Assembly (NCBI RefSeq): GCF_036250675.1
Contig: NZ_CP109592.1
Location: 1,178,001-1,242,000, forward strand
Reading direction: 5' to 3'
Source of the DNA: Streptomyces sp. NBC_01689
GTDB taxonomy: Bacteria; Actinomycetota; Actinomycetes; Streptomycetales; Streptomycetaceae
Length of the DNA stretch: 64,000 bases
In this document: piece by piece, positions 26,929 to 35,380 of the stretch
How the letters are laid out: each line of letters starts with the position of its first letter
Position numbering within the stretch: the stretch's first letter is position 1
Notes under the pieces: generated by a model
Database searches by the model: none
What the model was told of the DNA's origin: nothing
Seen by the model: only the letters and a program-made list of their open reading frames with translations
Position numbers and translations under genes: made by a program

Positions 26929-27460
26929 TCAGAACAGTGGATCCTCCGACCGCAGGCGTGTCGTCGCTACCAGCGGTGCCGGGAGGCTCGAAGGTTGGTA
27001 CACGGCCAAGGCCTCCCAGACGCGTGCGAGGTCGATGAGATAGCGAGCAAGGTCGTAAAGGTTCTTACCATCGTACTGCTGGAGGACGGGCCACGGCTTC
27101 CTCGGTGTGGCCGGCGCCAGCAAGGAGATGGGCGATGTGCCCCGCCGCGTGCCAGGTGGTGCCTTCGGGGTGGGCTCGGGCCCGCCTGACCGCCTCATCG
27201 ACCCCGCCGCAGGCTGCCGTCAGCGGCAGCCGCATCCGCGACAATTCCCATTCTTCTTTCCGCTCGCGCTGGGCGGCGAGGGCGTCGAGGTGTGCCAGGC
27301 CTTCGGCAGGCCGATCCTGGTCGGGGCACAATTCGGACAGAGTGTGGATCACAAATTCGTCATCGTTCCGGGCCTCAGTCTGTGCGCGCATCACGGCGAT
27401 CGCCTCGTCGCCGCGACCGTGCCGAGCCACAAGCTGCGCGAGTCCCGACCCCAACTGTTA
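26929..27460 (-). pseudogene. TPR-like repeat protein, C-terminal remnant with a frameshift
   Basis: The minus strand encodes helical repeats: LAQLVARHGRGDEAIAVMRA, FVIHTLSELC, GLAHLDALAAQRER and HIAHLLAGAGHTEEAVA, each close to 34 residues in spacing. One extra C at about 27095 shifts the frame, and the sequence continues VLQQYDGKNLYDLARYLIDL to a stop at 26929. The N-terminal part is missing beyond a TAA near 27460. In this lineage such repeats often form the C-terminal half of STAND or helix-turn-helix regulators. Confidence 0.6.
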
Positions 27461-27617
27461 TCAGTGCACGATTGATTCGTGAAAATCAGGCGATGTGAAG
27501 TGGCTCCACAGAGCGGTTTGATCTGAGACCGCAGGACGGTGTCGGTGGGGTGTCCCGGCAGGCGGTTGATCAGAACTGAGCGCTCAATGGCGGCGCTCGC
27601 CGCGAGACTGGGAAGGC

Positions 27618-28031
27618 TCAGTCGCTTCGGATGCGGGCGTGCAGATGCATGTCGTGTCGGCCGTCGTCATGCACGGCGGCGCTTCGCTTGGTGCCTTCCA
27701 GGAGGTAGCCGGACTTGGTAGCGACCCTGCAGGAGGCGTGGTTGCGGGTGGAGTGGTCCAGCTCCAGCCGGTGGAAGCCGATCTCGTTCAGGGCCCAGGC
27801 CGTGAGCGCCCCGAGGCCGTACGAGGCCACTTTGGCCCCGCGGGCGGCCGGGAGCACCCAGTAGGCCGCGCCGGCTACGCCGTCGTCTAAATCCAGTCCG
27901 CGTAGTGCAATCCGGCCGAGTACCTCGTCACCGTCGCGGGTGATCGCCCAGTGGCCGCCCTTCTCTTGTTTCCAGTCCTGGCGGTATGCGTCGAACCATT
28001 CCCGGGCCACATCGACCCGTGGCCCGGGCAC
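27618..28031 (-). CDS. GNAT-family N-acetyltransferase (RimJ/RimL type), N-terminus uncertain
   Basis: A 137-residue acetyltransferase of the ribosomal-protein-acetylating type. WAITRDGDEVLGRIALRG is the central sheet, YWVLPAARGAKVASYGL the acetyl-CoA pyrophosphate loop, and FHRLELDHSTRNHASCRVA with SGYLLEGTKRSA the conserved C-terminal signature. Family members are usually about 170-190 residues, so about 40 N-terminal residues are missing or lie upstream in a degraded frame. The left end of the IS630-type element sits 97 bases upstream and may have cut the gene. The GTG at 28031 is tentative. Confidence 0.7.
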   Translation of the reverse strand: MPGPRVDVAREWFDAYRQDWKQEKGGHWAITRDGDEVLGRIALRGLDLDDGVAGAAYWVLPAARGAKVASYGLGALTAWALNEIGFHRLELDHSTRNHASCRVATKSGYLLEGTKRSAAVHDDGRHDMHLHARIRSD

Positions 28032-28173
28032 GCTGTTTGCAATTCGTTCGGCATGGCGATCACTATGGAGAGGCCCAGCAGAGCGGCCGCGAGACGGGCG
28101 GCGGGGGCTGTCGGAGATGTCACGCTAGTGCTGTGACCGGATTGGTTCACCGGGTTGGCGGTACTGTCCGCGC

Positions 28174-28584
28174 ATGAATCAGCTCCCCTGCACTCTGGAA
28201 GCCCTCGTTGTGCGCACCGATTTCTCGGCAGACGGTGCCTGGGACGCTCTGCGGGTGGCGCTGTTTTCGCCCAGCAAGGACGGCTTCTTGGCCAACGTCG
28301 CAGTCGTCGATGACCGGAGGTACGAGGGTTTGACGTCCGACCAGGCCCTCGACCTGATCCCCGCGGAGTACCAGCATCCGCTTCTTGTCTTAGCGGACTG
28401 TGTAGCCCTCGCCTCGGCTGAACGGCCGCTCCTCGTGCTGGACCTGCAGGGTGAGCGTGGGTGTGGTGTCCGCGTTGTGGCAGCCCAGCTGTGGAGCATT
28501 GAGAACAACCTCTCGGGCGCGAACATGGACTTCGAGGAGTTCGCCGGCGCCGTCGACGAGGACGGCGTCTTTCGGGGCTTCTGA
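28174..28584 (+). CDS. DUF6924-type protein, transposon passenger
   Basis: A 136-residue acidic soluble protein. The N-terminal strand (ALVVRTDFSADGAWDAL) and the conserved end (LWSIENNLSGANMDFEEFA, then VDEDGVFRGF) match the actinobacterial DUF6924 family, whose function is unknown. It has no signal peptide or membrane segment. Its ATG at 28174 lies just inside the left inverted repeat of the IS630-type element, and its stop is 21 bases from the converging transposase stop. Expression would depend on a promoter in the inverted repeat or in the flanking DNA. It may be an immunity-like or regulatory cargo; that is speculation. Confidence 0.82.
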   Translation: MNQLPCTLEALVVRTDFSADGAWDALRVALFSPSKDGFLANVAVVDDRRYEGLTSDQALDLIPAEYQHPLLVLADCVALASAERPLLVLDLQGERGCGVRVVAAQLWSIENNLSGANMDFEEFAGAVDEDGVFRGF

Positions 28585-28605
28585 GTCACTGGCCGTTGGG
28601 CGGTG

Positions 28606-29754
28606 TCAGGCCGCGGCGGCGAGGGGGCGTCCGCCCCAGCGGACGCCCTTCTCGCTGCGGACGCGGGCGCGTTCCTTGCGTTCTGCGGCCAGGACGTCGC
28701 GGTGGCGTGCGTTGGCGTTGCGCCACCGCAGGTAGGCGTGCAGGGCCCGGGTCTGCACGGTGTGGTTGGGGTGGTGGGAGTTGGCGAGGGTGAACTGCCG
28801 CAGTGGTCCGAAGTGGGCTTCGATCGGGTTGGCCCAGGAGGCGTAGGTCGGGGTGAAGCACAGTTCGGCCTTGTGTTTCCTGGCCCAGCGGCGGATGTCG
28901 GCGCCTTTGTGGGCGGACAGGTTGTCCAGGATCACGTAGATCGGGGCGCCGTCGGGTCGGGCGGCGCGGATCGACTTCAGTGCGGCCAGCGTGTTGGCGG
29001 CGCCCTTCCTGCGGCGGTTGACGCCCCACAGGGTGTCGTCGCCGACCGAGTAGCAGCCGTGGAAGTACCGCACTCCGTGGGTGCGGTGGTAGGTGGCCGG
29101 CACCCGGTCGGGCCTGGTCTGCGTGGCCCAGCAGCTGCCGCCGGTGGGTCGGATCCCGAGGGGGCCCGACTCGTCGAAGGCGAAGACCCGGTCCGGGAAG
29201 CGGTCAAGGACCTCCTCGATCCGGTCCAGCTTCGCCTCGCGCTCGGGGTCCGGGGATTCCTTCCATGTCCTGGTGCGCTGAAAGGTGACACCGCGGCGGG
29301 CGAGCAGGCCGCGTAACGCCTCACGGCCGATGTAAATCACCCGGCCGTGGATTTTCCGTAGGTAGGCGACGAGTTTGCGCAGTGACCAGCGGGTGAAGGG
29401 CTGGCCGAGTTTGGTGGGGCGGGTGGTGGCCGTCCGGATGACGAAGTCCTCGTCGTCAGGGCTGAGTCGGCGGGGACGGCCTCCCGCCCACCGAGGGTCC
29501 AGGCAGGCCAGGCCGATCTCGTTGAAGCAGTGGACCACATCTCGGACGGTGTCCTCGTCGGCCTGCACCAGCTGGGCGATCACCGGTACCCGGTTCCCAC
29601 CGGCCGAGGCCAGCAGCATCATCGCGCGCCGATAGCGCACTGAGTTGGTGCTTCCCCGGCGCACGATCTGCCGCAGCTTCTGCCCCTCCTGACCGGTCAG
29701 TCTGCGCACACGGACGGGCTCGGCCACCGCGCCTCCAGCGGTCGGATTGGACAT
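28606..29754 (-). CDS. IS630-family transposase, apparently intact
   Basis: A 382-residue DDE transposase. The N-terminal helix-turn-helix region includes RYRRAMMLLASAGGNRVPVI and the homeodomain-like KLGQPFTRWSLRKL. The catalytic motifs are FAFDESGPLG, VILDNLSAHKG and ASWANPIEAHFG (D, D and E). The start is the ATG at 29754 after a purine-rich site; a frame extends upstream to 29781. No stop codon, frameshift or missing motif was found, so the element could be active. Confidence 0.92.
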   Translation of the reverse strand: MSNPTAGGAVAEPVRVRRLTGQEGQKLRQIVRRGSTNSVRYRRAMMLLASAGGNRVPVIAQLVQADEDTVRDVVHCFNEIGLACLDPRWAGGRPRRLSPDDEDFVIRTATTRPTKLGQPFTRWSLRKLVAYLRKIHGRVIYIGREALRGLLARRGVTFQRTRTWKESPDPEREAKLDRIEEVLDRFPDRVFAFDESGPLGIRPTGGSCWATQTRPDRVPATYHRTHGVRYFHGCYSVGDDTLWGVNRRRKGAANTLAALKSIRAARPDGAPIYVILDNLSAHKGADIRRWARKHKAELCFTPTYASWANPIEAHFGPLRQFTLANSHHPNHTVQTRALHAYLRWRNANARHRDVLAAERKERARVRSEKGVRWGGRPLAAAA

Positions 29755-29813
29755 CACCCCCCATCCAACCGCCACGACCACCGACCCGGTGAACCTATGC
29801 GGTCAGAGCACTA

Positions 29814-30296
29814 GCAGCGCGGGATCCCTGGAGATCGTCGTGTGGGGCCGGTGCCGGCGCCTGCAGGCGGACGAGGGCAGGCTCTCGCCGCGGTGCAGGG
29901 CGCAGAGAACGGGTGCTGCGCGCCCGCAGAGTCTCTTGGACGGGCAGCACACACGTGCAGCAGCTGCCCTGCACGGCCGGTGCCGGGCCGGGAGGGGGCG
30001 GTCTGTGAAGGCGGCTGGAGAACCGCTGTACTGGTTCGTGCTCTCCGTTCACCTCGGTCTCGCCCGCTTCGACGGTGGTGTCGCAGAAGACGACACTGCA
30101 AGGCGCCGGGAATGACCGCACGGAGTCTGACAGTTCTCTTCGGATTTGCTGAGCGAACGACGGGCGATCGAGGCTCGTTCTGCGACGGCGACGAACGAGT
30201 CCAATACTGATGTCGAGGCGGGCGGTCCTATTGAGGTCGCGCGGGTGAGGACGTTGCGGAGAGGTTTTCTGGCGGTGGTCGTCGGCGGATGAGGTG
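29814..30296. other. Intergenic region, no gene seen
   Basis: About 480 bases right of the transposon. Several frames are open on both strands, but codon use is irregular and no family is recognised. Nothing supportable. Confidence 0.35.
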
Positions 30297-32009
30297 TCAT
30301 CCAAGATCGGCGGGCCTGGTGAGTGGGAAGGGCGAATGGCTTGGGGTCTTGCGAACGAAGGCGGAGCGCAAGTCATGGTAGGGCGCGCGGGGGTTGAAGA
30401 AAATGGCGTGCATACGGGCAAGTTCGGCATTTCGATGATCTGAGAGGGAACGTGTGCGTTCCCTCGCGCAGTGTGCGACGGCCTTGGCGGCGATTCGCCG
30501 GTCCAGTCCAGGATCGGCGACGATCTCGACGGCGAGTCGCTCGATCTCGGCAGTGAACTCCTGCGGTGCGGCTGGTACAAGCCGGTCCACAAGGCCGAGC
30601 CGTTCGGCGTCGACCGCGCTGACCGGCAGGGCCTCGGCGGTGAGTCGCTCTGCGTGTCCGGGGCCGACCCGCCGGGGCAGTGTGTACGTCCAGTACTCGG
30701 AGCCGTACAGGCCCATGCGTCGATAGTGCGGGTTCAGGACGATGCCGGTGCGGCACCAGACCTCGTCTGCGGCGAGGGCGAGCATGGCGCCGCCGGCAGC
30801 AGCGTTCCCGCCGACGGCGGCAACCACGAGCCGGTCGGTGGTGAGCAGGATCTGTTCGACGAGGTCGTCCATGGCGTTGAGGTTGGCCCAGGACTCTCGG
30901 CCTGGATCGGGGGCGGCTTCGATGACATTCAGATGGATGCCGTTGGAGAAGAAGTCTCGCTTGCCGCCGAGGACGAGGACGCGGGTCGGGCGGGAGAGCG
31001 CAAACCGGTAAGCGGCGAGCAGTCGCCGGCACTGCTGGGTGCTCATTGCGCCGCCGGGAAAGGAGAAGGTCAGGAAGCCGACACCGCCGTGTTGGTTGTA
31101 ACGGATGTCGCTCCATGTGCGCCGGCTGGCCGGCACGTCGAAGGGAAGGACGGCTTGCGGCAGTGCGGTCCGGGTGCCTGCGGTGAAGCTGGCCAGAACA
31201 GACGTGGCCGGACGGCGAAAGGGAGCGGGATCGCCCGAGTTCTTGCGAGGCCGGAGCTCGGGGATCCAGACCGCGCCGTCCCTGGTGGCCCGGCAGATGG
31301 CACCGGCGCGCTGGGCGAGAAGTGCACCAGGGCGACCGCGCAGCTGGTCTTCCGGATACCCTCCGTGGAGGAACACCTCCCGGCCGACGAGTTGATCCAG
31401 CACGCCCGGCTGCGAATCGGCGGCGCGAAGCTTGTGCACCACCGTCTCGGTGTCATCATGATGCCAGTCGATACGGCGCCGCTCCTGCCGGAAGGCATCG
31501 CGCCAGACAACGTTCACCGAGGCGTCTGTCTGCGGCAGGGGCTTGTAAGTGCCTTCTGTGAAGCGTCGTACCGCCACAAGGACGGCTCTTACCGCAGCGT
31601 CAGTGACCTCACCCCGGTACAGGTCGCTCTTGCCGACGGGTGGCACTCGGAAGCGCTCGGCGGCCCAGATCGCGCCCGCATCCATCGCCGCTCCCGCCTG
31701 CAGCACAGTCACACCCGAGTACGGCGTTCGCGCGTCCACGGCCCAGTCCAGCGCGGACGGACCCCGGTCGCCGGGCGGACCCGGGTGGACGATCAAACAC
31801 GTGTGCTCCTGCCATACGTCCTCGGGAAGCGCCGTCTTCAGCATCGGCGCGACGATCAGCCCGGGCCGCATAACGTGTAGAGCAGCGCGGACCGGGGCCG
31901 GGCCATGAGTGGCGAGCACGACCTCCACACGGTGTCCGTGCCCTGACAATTCGACGTACAGACGCTGCGAAAGGCTGTTGAACGCGCTGGCTACGAGCAA
32001 GATGTCCAC
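30297..32009 (-). CDS. hoxX: HoxX-type hydrogenase maturation protein (formyltransferase-crotonase fusion)
   Basis: A 570-residue protein. The N-terminal half is a formyl-tetrahydrofolate-using domain of the Fmt type: VDILLVASAFNSLSQRLYVE at the start, the signature HPGPPGDRGPSALDW at about 100-114, then the linker domain. The C-terminal half is an enoyl-CoA hydratase/isomerase (crotonase) domain with GGKRDFFSNGIHLN, AAVGGNAAAGGAMLALAADE and NPHYRRMGLYGSEYW. HoxX makes the CO ligand of [NiFe]-hydrogenase under aerobic conditions from a formyl group via formyl-CoA. No hydrogenase gene lies in this window, so its partner must be elsewhere. The GTG at 32009 is chosen because the family begins there. 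Confidence 0.88.
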   Translation of the reverse strand: MDILLVASAFNSLSQRLYVELSGHGHRVEVVLATHGPAPVRAALHVMRPGLIVAPMLKTALPEDVWQEHTCLIVHPGPPGDRGPSALDWAVDARTPYSGVTVLQAGAAMDAGAIWAAERFRVPPVGKSDLYRGEVTDAAVRAVLVAVRRFTEGTYKPLPQTDASVNVVWRDAFRQERRRIDWHHDDTETVVHKLRAADSQPGVLDQLVGREVFLHGGYPEDQLRGRPGALLAQRAGAICRATRDGAVWIPELRPRKNSGDPAPFRRPATSVLASFTAGTRTALPQAVLPFDVPASRRTWSDIRYNQHGGVGFLTFSFPGGAMSTQQCRRLLAAYRFALSRPTRVLVLGGKRDFFSNGIHLNVIEAAPDPGRESWANLNAMDDLVEQILLTTDRLVVAAVGGNAAAGGAMLALAADEVWCRTGIVLNPHYRRMGLYGSEYWTYTLPRRVGPGHAERLTAEALPVSAVDAERLGLVDRLVPAAPQEFTAEIERLAVEIVADPGLDRRIAAKAVAHCARERTRSLSDHRNAELARMHAIFFNPRAPYHDLRSAFVRKTPSHSPFPLTRPADLG

Positions 32010-32084
32010 GGCACCGCATCTTCGCGGGCTTTGGCGTGAACAGCGAAGAAGCACGGCCGTCTCGTGTCCGCCAGGCCAGCTCGT

Positions 32085-32299
32085 TACCGGTAGTTCGTTA
32101 AATCCGGAGGTAGAGGTCAATGCCCTGTCCGGTGGTGACTGCGTCAGCCGCGTACCCCTCCAATGGACCGGCGCGGGCGGACACGGACAGTGAGCAGTCA
32201 TCTTCAGCCCCGACGGAACAGTTGACTCCTCCGACCGGCCTACGACCGACCCGAACTACCGTCAACCCACCTCACCACCGGATTAACGAACTACCGGTA
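32085..32299. repeat. MITE-like pair of inverted repeats (about 215 bp)
   Basis: A 23-base sequence at 32085-32107 (TACCGGTAGTTCGTTAAATC and three more bases) is repeated in reverse complement at 32278-32299, missing one A. The outermost bases are TA on both sides, which could be a target duplication. The roughly 170 bases between have no gene. This is the form of a non-autonomous element mobilised by a transposase in trans, upstream of hoxX. Confidence 0.6.
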
Positions 32300-32426
32300 T
32301 ATTTGAACTCCCCCTGCCCACGCCTTGCCCAGGCGACCCTCGCTGCACGCCTCGCCGATCCGACGAAGCCGCTGCTGTGGTTCACGGCGGGGTCTGGTTC
32401 GTAGCAGCGCCGGTTTCGGGCTGAGT

Positions 32427-32464
32427 GGCCGTCCCTGCGCCCTGAACAGGGCGCAGGGACGGCC
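32427..32464. terminator. Strong hairpin terminator after phospholipase C
   Basis: An 18-base perfect inverted repeat (32427-32444 with 32447-32464) with a two-base centre. It lies about 70 bases downstream of the phospholipase stop and would end its transcript. Confidence 0.8.
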
Positions 32465-32534
32465 CTCCCCTCGGAGTTGAGCCCGCAAGGGCGCGACGGC
32501 CCGGCGGGCGGTTCAGCTGCCGTCGGCTCGGGGG

Positions 32535-34724
32535 TCAGCCGGTGATGCTGGGCTTGCCAGTCTCGAGGTGGCCGGTAAAGCGCTGGGACCACGAGGAGTC
32601 GCTGTCGACCGTGACGGTCACGTCGTACCAGCCCTCGCTGAGCTTCACCGCGTCGACCGTCCAGGTCTCCTTGTCGTGCGGGGCGACGTGCGCCCGGTGC
32701 GGGGCGCCGGAGATGTAGTGGTTGTGGCGGACGGTGAAGGTCACCGGTTTCTTGCCGTCGTTGCGCAGGGTGAGGAGCAACTTCGGGTGGCCGTTGGCCT
32801 TACCCGCGTAGTAGGCCGCCTCGACGACCAGGTCCCTGCCCGCGGCGGCGGTGTCGCCGGCGAAGCGGCGCAGGAAACGGTTCGGGCCCGTGACCGTCAG
32901 GTCGTAGGCGGTGTCGCCGGCGCCGGCGCCGACGGGGCCGGTGCCGGTGCCCGTGTGCTTGGCGGCCACGGTGTACTGGCCCGGAAAGGCGGCCGGGTAC
33001 TGGGCGAGCGTCGGGACGGCCGTCAGCGTGTTGTCGTAGACGGCGAAGTGGGCCGCCTTGGTGGCGAACGGCGCCTCGTTGGCGAACTCCAGCATCGCCG
33101 CACCGCCTGCGAAACCGGTCAGGTTGGCGTTGGGCTGGTAGGGCAGCGGGCGGGCCGGCTTGCTTCCCTTCTCCTGGGCGGGCATCGTGTTGTCGCCCGG
33201 TAGCGGGGTGTAGCGGGTCTCCGGGATCAGGTCCCCGGTCTTGGGCAGCTCGGGCATCCCGTAGACGGGCTTGGCGAAGTCGAAGGCGCCGGTGAGGTCA
33301 CCGCACACCTTGCGGCGCCACGCGCTGATGTTGGGGGAGACGGCGGGCTTGCCGAGCGCGCCGGTCCACTTCTCCACGAACTGGATGACCGACGTATGGT
33401 CGGAGACCTCCGAGGTCACCCAGCCGCCGCGGGTCCAGGGCGAGATGAGGATGAGGGGCACCCGGAAGCCGAGGCCGACCGGCAACGGCTCGGTCACGCC
33501 GTACTCGGCCATGGTGCCCGCGACGAACTCGTCGCCCTCGCCCGGCGCCGGGACCGGCGGGGCGACGTGGTCGAACTGGCCGTCGTTCTCGTCGTAGTTG
33601 AGGATCACCAGCGTCGAGTTGAAGACCTCGGGGTCGGCGTTGAGGGCCTCCAGGACGCCACGCAGGAAGTATGCGCCGTTGCTCGGGGCGGTGACCGGGT
33701 GCTCCGAGAAGAACTGGTTGTTGACGACCCAGCTGACCTCGGGCAGCGTGCCGTTCAGTACGTCGGCGCGGATCGCGGCGTTGATGTTGTCGGCGTTGCC
33801 GGCGAGGCCGGTGGCCGGCTCGGGGACGTTCTTGACACCGTTGTCGTAGTAGACGTTGCCCGGGGCTGCCGTGCCGCCCTGTGACGGGTCGAGCTTGGCG
33901 AAGGTGTCGAAGTACTCCGCGCCGTTGTCGCCGTAGTCGTCGTCGCACTGGTAGACGCGCCAGCTGACGCCCGCCTTCTGCAGCGTCTCGGCGTAGGACT
34001 CCCACGGCAGGAACTTGCCGCGCTCGTCACCGCCGTCGTTGGCCGTGAACGTGCCGTGCTTCTTGTCCGCGTTGATCGTGCCGCCCCACAGGAAGGTGCG
34101 GTTCGGGCCCGTCGCGCTGAGCACGGAGCAGTGGTAGGCGTCGCCGACCGTGTAGGCGTCGGCGAGGGCGGAGTGGAACGGCAGGTCCTTGCGGTCCAGG
34201 TAACCGAGAGTGGTCGGGCCGCCCTTGGCGTAGTACCAGCCGTTCATCAGGCCGCCGTACCAGGCGCCGTGCTGGTCGGTCCAGCCGTGGCTGGTGCCGG
34301 GGTAGTTGGCCGCGCCGAGCTCTGCGCTCGGCGGTGTGTTGCCGCTCCAGGACTTGGCGCCGCTCAGCCGCCACGGGAACTGCGTCTCCGCGCCCACCGC
34401 GATCGTCTTCGGCTGCTCCCAGACGGACTTGCCACCGGGCAACTGGATCGTGGCGCGGTCACCGAAGCCGCGCACGCCCTTCATGGAGCCGAAGTAGTGG
34501 TCGAAGCTGCGGTTCTCCTGCATGATCACCACGACGTGTTTGATGTCGCGGAGGTCGCCGTACGTGTGGCCGCCGTGGCCGTGCTCGGGCTCGTGGCCCT
34601 TGCCCGGCTTGAGGCCCTCCTCGGACGCCGCACCGGCGACGCCGGGGGTGGCGGCACCCAGGGCGGCCGCACCGGTGACGGTGACGGCGGCGCCCAGGAG
34701 TTTTCTGCGGGAAAGAGCGGACAT
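32535..34724 (-). CDS. Secreted phosphocholine-type phospholipase C (Tat-exported)
   Basis: A 729-residue protein. The start has a twin-arginine signal (SRRKLLGAAV) and an Ala-rich core ending near residue 35. The phosphoesterase domain (about 55-480) contains ENRSFDHYFGSMKG, GTSHGWTDQH, DAYHCSVLSATGPNR and NYDENDGQFDHVAPP, which hold metal and active-site residues of this family. The end carries two beta-sandwich DUF756 domains (about 545-720). It would cleave phosphatidylcholine or sphingomyelin outside the cell, supplying phosphate. The ATG at 34724 has a GAAGGAA ribosome site; the frame upstream to 34874 is not used. Confidence 0.93.
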   Translation of the reverse strand: MSALSRRKLLGAAVTVTGAAALGAATPGVAGAASEEGLKPGKGHEPEHGHGGHTYGDLRDIKHVVVIMQENRSFDHYFGSMKGVRGFGDRATIQLPGGKSVWEQPKTIAVGAETQFPWRLSGAKSWSGNTPPSAELGAANYPGTSHGWTDQHGAWYGGLMNGWYYAKGGPTTLGYLDRKDLPFHSALADAYTVGDAYHCSVLSATGPNRTFLWGGTINADKKHGTFTANDGGDERGKFLPWESYAETLQKAGVSWRVYQCDDDYGDNGAEYFDTFAKLDPSQGGTAAPGNVYYDNGVKNVPEPATGLAGNADNINAAIRADVLNGTLPEVSWVVNNQFFSEHPVTAPSNGAYFLRGVLEALNADPEVFNSTLVILNYDENDGQFDHVAPPVPAPGEGDEFVAGTMAEYGVTEPLPVGLGFRVPLILISPWTRGGWVTSEVSDHTSVIQFVEKWTGALGKPAVSPNISAWRRKVCGDLTGAFDFAKPVYGMPELPKTGDLIPETRYTPLPGDNTMPAQEKGSKPARPLPYQPNANLTGFAGGAAMLEFANEAPFATKAAHFAVYDNTLTAVPTLAQYPAAFPGQYTVAAKHTGTGTGPVGAGAGDTAYDLTVTGPNRFLRRFAGDTAAAGRDLVVEAAYYAGKANGHPKLLLTLRNDGKKPVTFTVRHNHYISGAPHRAHVAPHDKETWTVDAVKLSEGWYDVTVTVDSDSSWSQRFTGHLETGKPSITG

Positions 34725-34841
34725 TCTCGGTTCCTTCGTGTCGGGGGCCATCCCGACAGTGATCCGGCTTTGCTGCCAGAAGGAGTCCGGGACCCGACGC
34801 GCAAGTAGCCGGAAACCCAAGATCCCGGTCCGCCCGGCGGT

Positions 34842-34876
34842 GCGTGTCCCGCCCCGCAGACCGGGGCGGGACACGC
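34842..34876. terminator. Hairpin terminator after the emfourin gene
   Basis: A 14-base perfect inverted repeat (34842-34855 with 34863-34876) with a seven-base loop. It lies just past the expected end of the emfourin gene, supporting the view that the longer frame reading through it is an artefact of a frameshift. Confidence 0.75.
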
Positions 34877-34889
34877 GTCCGACCTGCTC

Positions 34890-35146
34890 TTACGCCCCTC
34901 GCTCAGCAACTCCGTGACCAGCTCACGCCGCGCAGGCCTCAGGACCGGATCGACGCACTCGATCGTGCGGCCGTCCACGGCGCCGGGGTAGCCGTCCCGT
35001 ACGGGGTCCGAGACGCTCGGCGGGGCGCACAGCCCGGCCTCGGCCAGCGCCTCCAGGTGCTCCGCGTCCGGCAGCGTGGCGGTGTCCAGGACGGCCTGCC
35101 GGGCCAGCCCCGCGAAGCTGCCGGACCGAGTCACCTCGATACACAT
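34890..35146 (-). pseudogene. Emfourin-type protealysin inhibitor, 3' end frameshifted
   Basis: From the ATG at 35146 the product begins CIEVTRSGSFAGLARQAV and continues LPDAEHLEALAEAG, VRDGYPGAVDGRTI and PARRELVTELLSEG, the pattern of emfourin-like inhibitors that bind M4 metallopeptidases. The current frame has no stop here and runs through the terminator into the phospholipase gene. One base change near 34895 would give a TAA at 34890, the natural end. In relatives this gene follows an M4 peptidase gene, exactly where the M4 remnant lies. Confidence 0.65.
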
Positions 35147-35155
35147 GGCTGCTGC

Positions 35156-35380
35156 TCACACCTCCTGTGGCTGGCCCGACTGCTGCCGGAGCAGGCCTGC
35201 GGCCCCCGCTCGCGTCACACTGACCTCCTGCCAGGCGGCCTGTACCGCGCGGCCCTTCTCGCCCTTCCCCTAGCACACCGTCGCCGCGGCGACGGTGCCC
35301 GCCGCGACATTGGCGAACTGCGCCTGAGCCGACAAGCGGCTGCCGGTCAGCGTGTCGTACCAGACCTGCCCCGGCTTTCG
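35156..35380 (-). pseudogene. M4-family metallopeptidase, C-terminal remnant
   Basis: About 75 codons remain: [34 protein letters not shown], then an in-frame TAG at 35270, then GRAVQAAWQEVSVTRAG to a TGA at 35156. This is the final helical part of protealysin/thermolysin-like peptidases. The catalytic HExxH part was removed when the IS fragment joined at about 35380. The inhibitor gene begins nine bases after its stop. Confidence 0.7.

Larger units (their letters stand above)
28128..29811. mobile_element. IS630-type transposon carrying a DUF6924 gene (1684 bp)
   Basis: Inverted repeats of 35 bases with five mismatches mark the ends (28128-28162 and 29777-29811). Each is flanked by TA (28126-28127 and 29812-29813), the target duplication of IS630/Tc1-type elements. 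Inside are two converging genes: DUF6924 from the left repeat and the DDE transposase from the right repeat, separated by 21 bases. The passenger starts 11 bases inside the left repeat, so it is part of the transposed unit rather than chromosomal sequence. Confidence 0.88.

Noticed and set aside
32010..32201. N-terminal extension of HoxX
   Set aside because: The 64 extra codons run through the MITE-like repeat and have no similarity to the family, which starts VDILLVASAFNS.
34526..35146. 206-codon emfourin frame reading into phospholipase C
   Set aside because: The part after about 34890 passes a strong terminator and is out of frame with the Tat signal of the phospholipase; a frameshift explains it.
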